From Planctomycetota bacterium (GTDB taxonomy: Bacteria; Planctomycetota; Planctomycetia; Pirellulales; Lacipirellulaceae): a stretch of 51,349 nt of DNA. The stretch is taken from positions 1 through 51,349 of the forward strand of contig JAADGV010000055.1 in NCBI GenBank assembly GCA_013152205.1. The letters run 5' to 3'. Made by a program: the position numbers and the translations under genes. Positions 26,709 through 34,768 of the stretch are shown here, in pieces (within the stretch, counting starts at the first letter, position 1; every line of letters begins with the position of its first letter). The notes below the pieces were generated by a model that was not told where the DNA came from, ran no database searches, and was given only the letters and a program-made list of their open reading frames with translations.

Positions 26709-28088
26709 ATGAACCAATATGCAAAACTCATGGTTGTTGCTTGGGCAATTCTCGCCCTGCCTGTAAATGATGTCCTGGCCCGAGGGGGTCGCGGCGGAGG
26801 GGGACGCGGTGGAGGAGGAGGAGGAGGAGGCCGGTCGTTCTCTGGCGGCGGCTACTCCAGGCCTGCTCCAAGTCGTTCACCAACAATGAGCCACCAGTCC
26901 AGACCGAGCCCTTCGCACACTAGGTCGCCAAGCGCCAGCCGAGTGGCTCGTCCAGCTAACCCAGGCGGTCGAACAGCTCGACCAGGGGGACCGGGCGCCA
27001 GTACGCGCCCTGCGGGAGGTGGCCGACCAGGGGGACATGCCAGTCAGGCCGAATTACAAAGTTTCTTGAATCTCTCAGGCGGACAACATGCGGGGAACCG
27101 CGCAGGCGCTGCGGTTGGAGGACGACCTGCTGGGGCAAATTCAGCGATTAACAATTTCCTGCACAACCCCTCGGGAAGCCATGCTTCAAGGGAAACCGTC
27201 GCCGGCAATCGATCTGGCCGTATCGATCAGCGGACAGATGGTCGATCCAATTTGAGAGATAGCCGCGGTGAAAATCGAGATTTTGCTTCAGACAACCGAC
27301 AGGATCGCGTCTCAGGACGTGGGGATCGCCAGTCTGTGCGCGTAGAAAATCGCGGAGACCTGCGATCGAGCTTAGCAGATGGCCGTGGGGAACGCCGAAC
27401 CCCCAGGCAACAACAGCTCGGCGAACATGCAGACCGCATTCGTGATGGGTTGAGCAACCATTACGATAACAACCACCTATTCGACAATTTTTGGGGAAAC
27501 AACCCGAACGCTCACTATCGTTTCCATCAGAACCCCGTGTTCTGGACCTGGGCTTCGTTTGCCACGGTTTCATCTTTCATGCCATGGAACTGGGGAGGCG
27601 CCGCATCCTACGATTATGGGTCAGGCGGCAATGTCTATTACGAGGGAGACACTGTCTACGCTGATGGCGAGGAAATACCCGCCGAGGAGTACGCTGCCCA
27701 GGCCGAGCAAATCGCTACCAATGTCCCAGAAGTCGAGAAACCTGACGAAATGAAATGGCTTCCATTGGGTGTTTTTGCGCTAACCCAAGACACCGATTCC
27801 AATGCAGTCCCCAACATGTTCATTCAACTAGCTGTTAGCAAGGAGGGCATCCTCGCCGGCACCTATCAGAACAAGACCACCGAACAGACCCAGACGCTAG
27901 AGGGGATGGTCGATCGCGAAACTCAGCGCGCTGCCTGGACTATTGTGGATAAGAATACCCCAATTTTGGAGACTGGCATTTCCAACCTTACCCAAAACGA
28001 AACCAGCGTACTCATGCACTTCGAGGATGGCCAGACACAACAATGGCTGATGGTCAGAATTGATAAACCGAAAGAAGAAGCTAAATGA
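26709..28088 (+). CDS. Glycine/arginine-rich exported protein ('mu-protocadherin'-type of planctomycetes)
   Basis: About 459 residues from the ATG at 26709; a TTG at 26697 would add four. A signal peptide (MVVAWAILALPVNDVLA) leads into a Gly/Arg tract, then a low-complexity region rich in Ser, Arg, Pro and Gly (about 45-245, with SGSHASRETVAG and many RGD/RGE/DNR motifs). An ordered part follows: LSNHYDNNHLFDNFWGNNPNAH near 245 and FWTWASFATVSSFMPWNWG near 285. The C-terminal domain (about 350-455) contains WLPLGVFALTQD and TYQNKTTEQTQTLEG. Planctomycete relatives are often labelled putative cell-surface mu-protocadherin; the function is unknown. An envelope or cell-surface place is likely. 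Confidence 0.85.
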   Translation: MNQYAKLMVVAWAILALPVNDVLARGGRGGGGRGGGGGGGGRSFSGGGYSRPAPSRSPTMSHQSRPSPSHTRSPSASRVARPANPGGRTARPGGPGASTRPAGGGRPGGHASQAELQSFLNLSGGQHAGNRAGAAVGGRPAGANSAINNFLHNPSGSHASRETVAGNRSGRIDQRTDGRSNLRDSRGENRDFASDNRQDRVSGRGDRQSVRVENRGDLRSSLADGRGERRTPRQQQLGEHADRIRDGLSNHYDNNHLFDNFWGNNPNAHYRFHQNPVFWTWASFATVSSFMPWNWGGAASYDYGSGGNVYYEGDTVYADGEEIPAEEYAAQAEQIATNVPEVEKPDEMKWLPLGVFALTQDTDSNAVPNMFIQLAVSKEGILAGTYQNKTTEQTQTLEGMVDRETQRAAWTIVDKNTPILETGISNLTQNETSVLMHFEDGQTQQWLMVRIDKPKEEAK

Positions 28089-28100
28089 AGCCTAAACGGG

Positions 28101-28541
28101 CTAACCATCTTCTGGCCCTGCGTCTTCCTCGTGAGGAATCAGAAAGCCCAAGTGGTGTTCGCAGTGCCACAAGTGCATACGATTCCAATGCGCGGCATCG
28201 GCATCCTTGAGGAGACCGATGGCCGCCACAAGTCGCTGCAGGCCGACTTCGTCGTCCACCGGCTGCTTCTGCGGAGCGTCGGTAGGCATTCTCAAATTGA
28301 ACCGTTTTCCGATCTTGCCTAGAAAAAACAATCGGAAATATGTCGCCACCATAGCTCGTTGCAAAATCCTCGGCACACGACTGAGGTATCCCTCAATGGA
28401 CATTTCGATCCCCGTTGCCAGATGATTGCAAACCTGCCCCAGAGACCAATTGCCGGCACGGTCGTAACCAACTTGCAGCAGCCTCCGAGCCTCTTCCTCA
28501 GATTCATCAAACGAGGCGAGTTGTATACTTCGTCGTTTCAT
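28101..28541 (-). CDS. DUF1569 (DinB-like fold) protein
   Basis: A 146-residue protein. It has the DUF1569 pattern: GNWSLGQVCNHLATGIEMSIEGY near residues 30-52 (His38 a likely metal ligand), LFFLGKIGKRFNLRMPTDAP near 72, and a C-terminal HWNRMHLWHCEHHLGFLIPH (His pair near 128-129). This is the four-helix DinB/YfiT-type fold, members of which bind a metal ion and act in thiol-dependent transfer reactions. It is convergent with the glycine-rich protein gene (12-base gap) and is the last of four minus-strand genes ending the TetR-linked cluster, after a hairpin at 28581-28614, so it may or may not share their transcript. Confidence 0.88.
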   Translation of the reverse strand: MKRRSIQLASFDESEEEARRLLQVGYDRAGNWSLGQVCNHLATGIEMSIEGYLSRVPRILQRAMVATYFRLFFLGKIGKRFNLRMPTDAPQKQPVDDEVGLQRLVAAIGLLKDADAAHWNRMHLWHCEHHLGFLIPHEEDAGPEDG

Positions 28542-28580
28542 AGAAAACTTTCTACCCTAGGGTTTACCAGCACCGAAGGA

Positions 28581-28614
28581 GCTGGCGCTACGCTCACTGA
28601 GACGCAACGCCAGC
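28581..28614. repeat. Hairpin between the AhpD-like and DUF1569 genes
   Basis: GCTGGCG and CGCCAGC form a 7-bp stem around a 20-base loop that can pair further. It sits 40 bases after the AhpD-like stop and 40 before the DUF1569 start. No T-run follows on the minus strand, so it may be a repeat-type palindrome or a weak terminator. Confidence 0.45.
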
Positions 28615-28653
28615 CGGTCTTCGAAGCTTTTGGCCTACCTTTGTATTCAAAAT

Positions 28654-29328
28654 TTAGCGATTGTCGAAATTCAAACCAACTGCCAACGGCTTCAACGGCT
28701 CATCAAGCTCTGTACCGCCCAGTGCATTGGCATAATTGGTCATCACCTTGGCGGCGATACAGGCAACGACATCTAATGCTTGCGCGTTGGTATAGCCTGC
28801 TTTGTAAAATTCGTCGACATACTTCTTCGTCGGGTGCCCTTGCCCCTGGTAGACAGAGACGGCGAAATTTCGCAAAGCTTGTAATTTCGCATCCGACAAA
28901 CTTTTTCGACCTCGCACCGCCTGCATGTGCTCGTCGGGGGTCTTAAAGAACATCTTACCAGCCATCGTGTGTCCTGCTGTGCAATACGTACATTTGTTCT
29001 CGACGGCAATCGCCAATTGCACAATGTTGATTTCTGCCTGGTTCAAAGTGGCGTGTTCTTTCAGATTCTTTTGCAAAGCGACATAAGATAAGGTGAGCGC
29101 CGGCGAATTGGCCATCACCTTTGTGAGGTTGGGCACAAAACCAAATGTCTCTTTGTAGAAGCTGTAAACCTCCTCAAGCCCTGCAGGTGGCGTGGCTTGA
29201 ACAGAATAACCGGTCCTCGTGCCAGAGCCTTTCTTTGCCGATCCATCCTTGGCACTTGTTTGCGAACTAAAACTAGTGAAAAACACCAAAGCTATTCCAG
29301 TGGTTAAAATGAAAATTCGACTCGTCAT
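28654..29328 (-). CDS. Exported carboxymuconolactone decarboxylase/AhpD-like protein
   Basis: About 224 residues from the ATG at 29328, which has GAGAGG eight bases upstream; an earlier start at 29364 would add 12 residues ahead of the signal peptide. After the signal peptide (FILTTGIALVFFTSFSSQTSA) comes an alpha-helical CMD domain with the redox motif CTYCTAGH (Cys113, Cys116, His120), as in AhpD, where the Cys pair reduces partner proteins or peroxides. FVPNLTKVMANSP is the usual N-terminal helix signature of peroxidase-related CMD proteins. It lies 48 bases after the DinB-like gene and is probably co-transcribed with it. An extracytoplasmic redox role is likely. Confidence 0.92.
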   Translation of the reverse strand: MTSRIFILTTGIALVFFTSFSSQTSAKDGSAKKGSGTRTGYSVQATPPAGLEEVYSFYKETFGFVPNLTKVMANSPALTLSYVALQKNLKEHATLNQAEINIVQLAIAVENKCTYCTAGHTMAGKMFFKTPDEHMQAVRGRKSLSDAKLQALRNFAVSVYQGQGHPTKKYVDEFYKAGYTNAQALDVVACIAAKVMTNYANALGGTELDEPLKPLAVGLNFDNR

Positions 29329-29376
29329 CGTAAAAATCCTCTCGGTAGAAAAAGTAAAGAACACCAGAAATCTAGC

Positions 29377-29877
29377 CTAAGCAAACGCCGGTTTACGTCC
29401 GAGCGCACGACGGGCGTCTGCAACTTGGCCGTAGTGCATCGTTGCATGCAAAGACAACATCATGAAACACTGACCAACCGTGCCTAGGAACTTTTCTCGA
29501 CCGGGAGGGCAGTTCTTGCTCGGCTGGTCCAAGTCGTCGTCGGATAGGCCTTCCAAAACATTCAGCGTTTGCGTGCGGACTTCCTCAAATTTCTTCATTA
29601 ATTCGTCCAACGATGGGTAACGATCTGCGTCGGCAACTACTTCGTTGCCGCTGCCGAAAATCTCTTTCCATTCGATCAGCGGATTCTCATTCCCTAGAAT
29701 GAGGTGATTAACAATGTTGGCCTCGGAGTAGGCCAAGTGGCCAAGTACCCACAAGGGATGGTTGCCGCCGTTCACCGTCGGTTGAGTCAACGGCGCGTCC
29801 TTCATGTCGTCGATGAGGCCAAGCGTAAAAGCTTTGCTCGTTTCGAGGGCCATTTTGAGAAAATCTGTCGTTTTCAT
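29377..29877 (-). CDS. DinB-family protein
   Basis: A 166-residue four-helix protein. Likely metal-binding His residues are in NHPLWVLGHLAYSE (about 39-52) and in the last helix LSLHATMHYGQVADARRALG (about 142-161), the classic DinB/YfiT arrangement. Family members are thought to be metal-dependent transferases using small thiols such as bacillithiol or mycothiol. The gene is probably the first of the operon with the AhpD-like gene. Its upstream region holds the palindrome at 29978-29995, identical in form to one ahead of tetR, so TetR control is likely. Confidence 0.92.
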   Translation of the reverse strand: MKTTDFLKMALETSKAFTLGLIDDMKDAPLTQPTVNGGNHPLWVLGHLAYSEANIVNHLILGNENPLIEWKEIFGSGNEVVADADRYPSLDELMKKFEEVRTQTLNVLEGLSDDDLDQPSKNCPPGREKFLGTVGQCFMMLSLHATMHYGQVADARRALGRKPAFA

Positions 29878-29977
29878 TTTTTGTACTCCTGGTTAAAAAA
29901 CTTCAAGGCTTACGGACGAACCCGCTGCCTACGGCTTTGGCAAAAATTGGAATCATGCTTCTCTAAGTGGGGTGTAT

Positions 29978-29995
29978 TTTGAAAGCATATTCAAA
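29978..29995. promoter_or_regulatory. Candidate TetR operator ahead of the DinB/AhpD-like genes
   Basis: TTTGAA-AGCATA-TTCAAA is a perfect 6-base-arm palindrome of 18 bases (7-base arms if the flanking T and A are counted). It is 101 bases upstream of the DinB-like start and just past the tetR stop. A second copy with the same arms and spacer length lies at 30651-30668. The pairing of two equal sites with a TetR gene is the evidence. Confidence 0.68.
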
Positions 29996-30013
29996 AAATA
30001 GGTGGAAACGAAC

Positions 30014-30598
30014 TTAGGCGAGAATCAACAGTGTGGAGTCGATCACGCCTTGGATCGACTTCTTATCTGCCCGCGCGCGGGCCATAACATTCAAGCCGTT
30101 AGCAGTGTTGACTAGAAACGCCGCCAATGCCGCAGGGTTCGCTCCATCGCGCAGCTCGCCCGCGTCGGCTGCTTGCTTGAGTTTGTTTTCCAGCACATCT
30201 TGCATTCGCTTGAGAACTTGTCTCGCAAGCTGTGCGACGCCATCCGGCTGTTTGCTGAACTCAATCACGGTGTTTGAAACAAAACAACCTTTACTGTCAG
30301 GCTGCGTCATATGTTCGCCCCAGCATTGCACCAACGTACGTATGTTCTCCAACGGAGTGCCTGGGCCGTCGAGGATTTCCATTCCTCGCAAAAATTCCGT
30401 CTCGCAATAAAGGTCGAACGCGCGATCGTAAAGCGCCTGTTTGTCTCCAAACGCCAAGTACATGCTGCCACATTTGATTCCCATCGCAGCGAGCAGTTCA
30501 TCACACGACGCCCCCTCAAAGCCCTTACTCCAAAAGACCTCCATTGCGGCTAGCAATGCCTTTTTTTCGTCAAACTGTCGTGGGCGCCCTCGATTCAT
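30014..30598 (-). CDS. TetR/AcrR-family transcriptional regulator
   Basis: About 194 residues from the ATG at 30598 (MNRGRPRQFDEKKALLAAM). The frame is open further upstream, but that part does not look like TetR and overlaps the candidate operator at 30651-30668. The HTH is at about residues 27-47 (GASCDELLAAMGIKCGSMYLAFGDKQAL split over it). The C-terminal half contains DSKGCFVSNTVIEF and ALAAFLVNTANGLNVMARA, typical of the YcdC/AcrR-like ligand domain (TetR_C). Its stop is 137 bases from the DinB-like start on the same strand. It probably represses itself and the DinB/AhpD-like genes; the inducer is unknown. Confidence 0.94.
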   Translation of the reverse strand: MNRGRPRQFDEKKALLAAMEVFWSKGFEGASCDELLAAMGIKCGSMYLAFGDKQALYDRAFDLYCETEFLRGMEILDGPGTPLENIRTLVQCWGEHMTQPDSKGCFVSNTVIEFSKQPDGVAQLARQVLKRMQDVLENKLKQAADAGELRDGANPAALAAFLVNTANGLNVMARARADKKSIQGVIDSTLLILA

Positions 30599-30650
30599 TC
30601 CATGATGATTGCATTTATTGAATGGCCATACAAGATATAAACCGGGAGTT

Positions 30651-30668
30651 TTTGAATAATAATTCAAA
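30651..30668. promoter_or_regulatory. Candidate TetR autoregulatory operator
   Basis: TTTGAA-TAATAA-TTCAAA, with perfect arms TTTGAAT/ATTCAAA, lies 53-70 bases upstream of the tetR start. It matches the site at 29978-29995 in arm sequence and spacer length. An operator within the promoter of tetR is the usual arrangement for this family. Confidence 0.7.
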
Positions 30669-30736
30669 TTCTTGCTCCCAACGAGCAGAAAGCCTCGTTG
30701 AATGGTCATGCCAAGATTAAAAAACAGCTTTTTAGC

Positions 30737-30859
30737 GGGGGTACGCTCACGGTCGAATCTACGTCTACGACTACCGCCGGCTTGCAGGTCTACAGCGGGA
30801 CGCTCGTCAACCAGTCAGCGGGGCTCATTAACTTCGACGGCGAAATCGCCAGCCTTGGT
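30737..30859 (+). pseudogene. Possible remnant of a beta-helix/autotransporter-like surface protein
   Basis: In one plus-strand frame this short stretch reads GGTLTVESTSTTTAGLQVYS, then GTLVNQSAGLINFDGEIASL. The pattern of GGTL-V, N-SAG--NFDG is like the rungs of large beta-helical adhesins and autotransporter passenger domains. The ORF (30698-30913) has no signal peptide and no partner reading frame, and it runs into the PrsW-like gene on the other strand, so a fragment left by an old rearrangement is the best reading. It may also be chance. Confidence 0.3.
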
Positions 30860-30871
30860 GTTGCTAAACCG

Positions 30872-31987
30872 CTAGCGGTGGACCAGGGTTTCGGGCATTT
30901 CTCGCAAGAATAGATACACCATCAGAGACATGCTGAGGATGCCATTGAATAGTGTGTCGAAAGCAGCGTCGGAGCCTAGCGTTGCACTCAAGTAGACGAA
31001 CGTGGCTGACGTGACTAGCGAGACGCCACACAGAAAGGTTGCTGTCAGGCTGATGGTATCGTTGCTCGTCGTGCGTAGTTCGCGTAGTTCGTGAAAGAAT
31101 TGATAGACGACCAGCGCGAAAATAATCGTGGTCGCAATCGAATAGTCTGCTAGGGCTGGCAAGCTGATGGCGGCGTCGTAGATTCCATGGGCAAATACCA
31201 TGAGGCCAAAGGTTGCCAGGGCATGAGGGCCCCAATCGCGTGGGTAGCGCAACCCTCGATAGACAGCCAAACCGATCAGGCCGGTGAGCGTCATGTGAAA
31301 TGGGTTGGCTGTCAAAAAACGACCGATTGCTGCCTGTCCTTGGGAGCCGGAGAAGTAGCCGATATTTTCTTCAATGGCAAACCCGAGTCCAACGCAGGCT
31401 GAAACTAGCAGGACGACCAGTTCGTTGCGCTGTCGCAACAAAAATGGCATCAAGGGCAACAGGCAACAGAGCTTTGCCAATTCTTCGCGGAGTCCAACGC
31501 CAAGAATGTTGTAGCGCAGGCCGGGCATCAGCTCTCGGCTATCATTCAACTCCCAAGCGACTTCTTGCCATAGAAGCAAGAACAGGGTTGGCCAAACGCT
31601 TAGCGCGCCGAGCCCTACGGCGGCCAATGCAAGCCACAACCGCTGATCGCGAAGTCGGGTAACCTCTAGCGTTTGCAGCAAGAAGGCAAACCAACAACAC
31701 CCGGCAAAAACGGCAAGCATCGTTGGCCCCACATGCTGTAAATCAGCCAACATTCTCTCAGGAATGCTCCACCAAACCTGGCCCCACTCGCCCTGCTCGG
31801 CCAATTGTTCGATCTGGTGCCACTCGTTGCGAGAGGCCCCGTTGTCGATCTTCACAGCCGCCTGAGGCTGGAGCCAATACTGTGCGAGGAACCCTGTCAC
31901 GACCCCCAAAGCAATGATCCAGATGACCATTCGCCACAAAAAGGCGGGGTCACGGGTTTTTCGTTGGAGATAGCTGTTCCAGTTCAT
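30872..31987 (-). CDS. PrsW-family intramembrane metalloprotease-like protein
   Basis: About 371 residues from the ATG at 31987; the reading frame is open further upstream but that part (to 32239) overlaps ruvB and low-complexity DNA. It has about nine membrane segments. PrsW motifs are present: GLREELAKL (EExxK-like), LGFAIEENIGY, NPFHMTLTGLIGLAV (His) and MVFAHGIYDAA (His). PrsW-type proteases cleave membrane proteins such as anti-sigma factors, and the conserved Glu and His residues supply the active site. The target here is unknown; no sigma/anti-sigma pair lies nearby. The gene is divergent from ruvB. Confidence 0.9.
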   Translation of the reverse strand: MNWNSYLQRKTRDPAFLWRMVIWIIALGVVTGFLAQYWLQPQAAVKIDNGASRNEWHQIEQLAEQGEWGQVWWSIPERMLADLQHVGPTMLAVFAGCCWFAFLLQTLEVTRLRDQRLWLALAAVGLGALSVWPTLFLLLWQEVAWELNDSRELMPGLRYNILGVGLREELAKLCCLLPLMPFLLRQRNELVVLLVSACVGLGFAIEENIGYFSGSQGQAAIGRFLTANPFHMTLTGLIGLAVYRGLRYPRDWGPHALATFGLMVFAHGIYDAAISLPALADYSIATTIIFALVVYQFFHELRELRTTSNDTISLTATFLCGVSLVTSATFVYLSATLGSDAAFDTLFNGILSMSLMVYLFLREMPETLVHR

Positions 31988-32145
31988 AGTCGCACAGTGT
32001 ACCGCAGATAGTAGTCGCCCGCGGGGCAAGAATTCATGGTTTTCACGATTTCGTCCGATCTGATATAGTGAGCGGCTGTTAGCGTACAAGTGTTCACATT
32101 CTAGTTCTGAAAGGCCACCGTCGGAGACGGCACGTCCCACATTCA

Positions 32146-32180
32146 GAATTCCGCAATCCGCATTCCGAAATCCGCATTCC
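32146..32180. repeat. Degenerate TCCGCAWT repeat just before ruvB
   Basis: Units ATTCCGCA, ATCCGCA, TTCCGAA and ATCCGCATTCC follow in tandem up to the ruvB start codon. They replace any normal ribosome-binding site for that ATG. Low-complexity runs of this kind occur between genes in planctomycete and other genomes as I recall them. Confidence 0.5.
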
Positions 32181-32181
32181 A

Positions 32182-33165
32182 ATGCCCCGCGAACCGATTC
32201 TTTCTGCCGAAGATCATCAGCCCCGCGACCCTGAACCATCGGTGGTAGCGCCCGAGGCGACGCGCGAAGAAGACATGGCCCTGCGTCCCAAGCGGATGGA
32301 AGACATGGTTGGTCAGCGCGAAGTTTACGAGCGGCTAAAAATCGCCGTCGATGCTGCCCGGATTCGTAGCGAACCCCTGGGGCATGTATTGCTCGATGGC
32401 CCGCCCGGGTTGGGTAAAACGACGTTTGCCATGTGTATCCCGCAAGCGCTCGGCGTGCCGATGCAAATTGCCAGTGGTGCGGCGCTGGCTGCTCCGAAAG
32501 ATCTGCTGCCGTATTTGTCGAATGCCGAAGAAGGCTCGGTGTTGTTCATCGACGAAATCCATCGTCTACCCAAGACGGTCGAAGAGTTTATGTATCCGGC
32601 GATCGAAGATTTTCGCATCGATATCACCTTGGGCGAAGGCGTAAGCGCGCGGACTGTCAATATGGCGTTACGGCCGTTTACGCTCATTGGTGCAACGACC
32701 CGCACCGGCCTGCTTTCTGCGCCATTGCGCGACCGTTTTCAAGTCCGCGAACATCTCGATTTTTACGACAATGACGATCTCACCGAGATCATTCGCCGCA
32801 ATGCGGGTAAATTGCAAATTGAGATCGACGACGCTTCGGCCCTGAAAATTGCCCGATGTAGTCGAGGCACCCCGCGCGTCGCGAACAACCGCCTGCGATG
32901 GGTTCGCGACTATGCCACCAGCCGGGCGGACGGAAAAATCACGCTGAAAGTGGCCACTGAAGCGCTCTCGATGTTGGCCATCGATAGGAAGGGCCTTGAT
33001 GGGCAAGATCGCAAATACCTGGAAACCATTTTGCGGGTATTCAACGGCGGGCCGGTTGGGGTCGAGGCAGTTGCCCACACGCTCAACACGGCGACCGACA
33101 CGCTGACCGATCGAGCCATTTTTGTTACGAGCCGGGTTGGTCGTACGCACCCCGCGCGGCCGTAA
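32182..33165 (+). CDS. ruvB: RuvB Holliday-junction branch-migration ATPase, frameshifted near the C terminus
   Basis: RuvB motor of the RuvAB complex. Walker A is GPPGLGKT (73-80), Walker B LFIDE (121-125), sensor 1 GATTRTG (about 170-176) and the arginine finger LRDRF (182-186). The large AAA, small AAA and first half of the winged-helix domain ([21 protein letters not shown]) are in frame. After DTLTD, at about 33109, the frame shifts and ends with [17 protein letters not shown], whereas the next frame continues the expected RuvB ending to 33283. Intact length would be about 367 residues. The ATG at 32182 has no clear ribosome site; the ATG at 32275 is an alternative. Sequencing error or real mutation cannot be told apart here. 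Confidence 0.93.
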   Translation: MPREPILSAEDHQPRDPEPSVVAPEATREEDMALRPKRMEDMVGQREVYERLKIAVDAARIRSEPLGHVLLDGPPGLGKTTFAMCIPQALGVPMQIASGAALAAPKDLLPYLSNAEEGSVLFIDEIHRLPKTVEEFMYPAIEDFRIDITLGEGVSARTVNMALRPFTLIGATTRTGLLSAPLRDRFQVREHLDFYDNDDLTEIIRRNAGKLQIEIDDASALKIARCSRGTPRVANNRLRWVRDYATSRADGKITLKVATEALSMLAIDRKGLDGQDRKYLETILRVFNGGPVGVEAVAHTLNTATDTLTDRAIFVTSRVGRTHPARP

Positions 33166-33283
33166 GCTAACTGCCGCTGGCTACGAGCATCTGGGGGTCA
33201 GCCCGCCTGAGGACTTGGCGCAATCCATGCTTTTCGATGCAGCGGAATCGGATGACGAAACGCCTCGGTCGATGTTAGACTGA
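33110..33283 (+). pseudogene. ruvB: Out-of-frame C-terminal end of ruvB
   Basis: In the +1 frame relative to the main ORF, translation gives [20 protein letters not shown], then [20 protein letters not shown], and ends MLD-stop at 33283. This is the second half of the RuvB winged-helix domain, which contacts DNA (the TPRGR motif). The junction reads GACCGATCGAGCC; loss of two bases modulo three, for instance five bases between GAT repeats, would explain it. Confidence 0.88.
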
Positions 33284-33307
33284 CTCACGAAGAAGTAATT
33301 ATTTGTA

Positions 33308-33378
33308 GGGTGGGAGGTTCTGTCGGCGGATCGAGCGAACCACTTCAATTCGTTCCGCCGCCAACAGGTTCACCCACC
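33308..33378. repeat. Long imperfect hairpin between ruvB and the NRAMP-like gene
   Basis: GGGTGGG...CTGTCGGCGG on the left pairs with CCGCCGCCAACAG...CACCCACC on the right around a loop of about 30 bases. It belongs to the GTAGGGTGGG type of dispersed palindrome I recall from planctomycete genomes. It may also serve as a terminator for ruvB. Confidence 0.5.
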
Positions 33379-33427
33379 TTTCGGTCCTTGTTCCCGCTGA
33401 AAAAATCTATCAACCGACCAAAGAAAA

Positions 33428-34768
33428 ATGGCTTCAAATTCCAACAACACAAAAACATCGGGCGTGGCAAAGAGGTTTACTCGTGCAATTGGCCCGGCAG
33501 TTATTGTTGCCTGTGTCGTACTCGGGCCTGGCAGTATTCTGACAAGCTCGAAAATCGGCTGTCAGTTTGGCTATGAGATGATTTGGCTGCTCGTAGGGGC
33601 CGGCCTGCTGATGGTCGGAGCTGTTGCTACCTCGGCTCGAATCGGGGTGACCTTAGAGGGAACGCCATGTGAAGAACTCGCGACAAGATTGGGACGTCCC
33701 GTTGCGGCTTTGGCTGGTATCTCGGTGTTTCTGATCGCTGCATGCTTTCAATTTAGCAACAATGTAGGTGTGCTGGCCTCGCTCGAACCGTTGTTCGAAA
33801 CCAATCCCGCTATGCAACGAAATCTGCTGATCGGGCTGAATGTTGGGCTAATCGCGTGTCTGTTTGGTTTTAAGCGACTCTACCAGCCCATCGAACGGTT
33901 AATGATGTTGTTGGTCGGCCTGATGTTGATTGGCTTTGCGGCAAACTTGATTATGGCTAGACCTTCGATTGTGGGGATACTGGGTGGACTGGTCCCGAGT
34001 GTTCCCGAGGAGCTTTCAGGTGGATTTTTTCCGAAGGTTGAACAAATCGCTTCCGGGGCAAATAGCGAAATCAAACCGACGATCGTCGACCCTTGGTTCG
34101 TTATACAAGGCCTACTAGCGACAACATTTTCGATCGCTGGTGCGTTTTACCAAGCCTATCTGGTCAAAGAAAAGGGCTGGGGAGTTGCTCAGCTCAAGCA
34201 GGGAGTTACCGACTCATTTGCTGGCATCTCCGTGCTGGTTGGCATTTCGCTCATGATCATGGTTACCTCGGCTTCGGTCCTGTATGGCAAGGTCGCGTCT
34301 TCCGATCTAAGCAGCGCTGCCGATGTGGCACGTCAGTTGGAGCCACTGTTTGGGTCGACCGCCACCGTGCTTTTCTGCCTGGGCATCTTCGCCGGTGCTT
34401 TTAGCTCGTTCTTAGTGAACTCAATTATCGGCGGAACTTTGCTGGCAGATGGGCTCGGGCTCGAAGCCAAAATGGACTCGACTTGGACAAAGATATTTAC
34501 GGTCGGCGTGCTACTTATCGGCATGTTTGTCGCACTATTGACCGATGGGGCCGACCGGGTGCCACTGATTATCTTCGCTCAAGCAATGACGGTACTTGGC
34601 GGCCCGGTGTTGGCGTTTTCGATGCTCTATTTGGCCACACGTCGCCCGACCGGCGACACGCCACGCACACCAGCATGGATACTCGGATTGATGAGCGTGG
34701 GGGCCGTGGTTGTCATCGCATTGGCTGCCCGAACAGCATGGCGAATCTTCTTGCAAGTTCAGCTTTGA
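33428..34768 (+). CDS. NRAMP-like metal-ion transporter family protein with non-standard binding motifs
   Basis: A 446-residue protein with about 11 membrane segments and the LeuT/NRAMP-like layout: IGPAVIVACVVLGPGSILTS in TM1, GLLATTFSIAGAFYQAYLVK in TM6 and LGIFAGAFSSFLVNSIIGG in TM8. Normal NRAMP proteins bind Mn2+ or Fe2+ through DPGN in TM1 and MPH in TM6. Here TM1 has GPGS and TM6 has AFYQ, so the usual Asp, Asn, Met and His ligands are missing. The ion or solute carried is therefore doubtful; Mn2+/Fe2+ should not be assumed. It follows ruvB after a palindrome and is probably transcribed on its own. Confidence 0.85.
   Translation: MASNSNNTKTSGVAKRFTRAIGPAVIVACVVLGPGSILTSSKIGCQFGYEMIWLLVGAGLLMVGAVATSARIGVTLEGTPCEELATRLGRPVAALAGISVFLIAACFQFSNNVGVLASLEPLFETNPAMQRNLLIGLNVGLIACLFGFKRLYQPIERLMMLLVGLMLIGFAANLIMARPSIVGILGGLVPSVPEELSGGFFPKVEQIASGANSEIKPTIVDPWFVIQGLLATTFSIAGAFYQAYLVKEKGWGVAQLKQGVTDSFAGISVLVGISLMIMVTSASVLYGKVASSDLSSAADVARQLEPLFGSTATVLFCLGIFAGAFSSFLVNSIIGGTLLADGLGLEAKMDSTWTKIFTVGVLLIGMFVALLTDGADRVPLIIFAQAMTVLGGPVLAFSMLYLATRRPTGDTPRTPAWILGLMSVGAVVVIALAARTAWRIFLQVQL

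Noticed and set aside
31987..32239. N-terminal extension of the PrsW-like gene
   Set aside because: The added 84 residues come from the degenerate repeat and the opposite strand of ruvB, and the membrane protein starts naturally at 31987.
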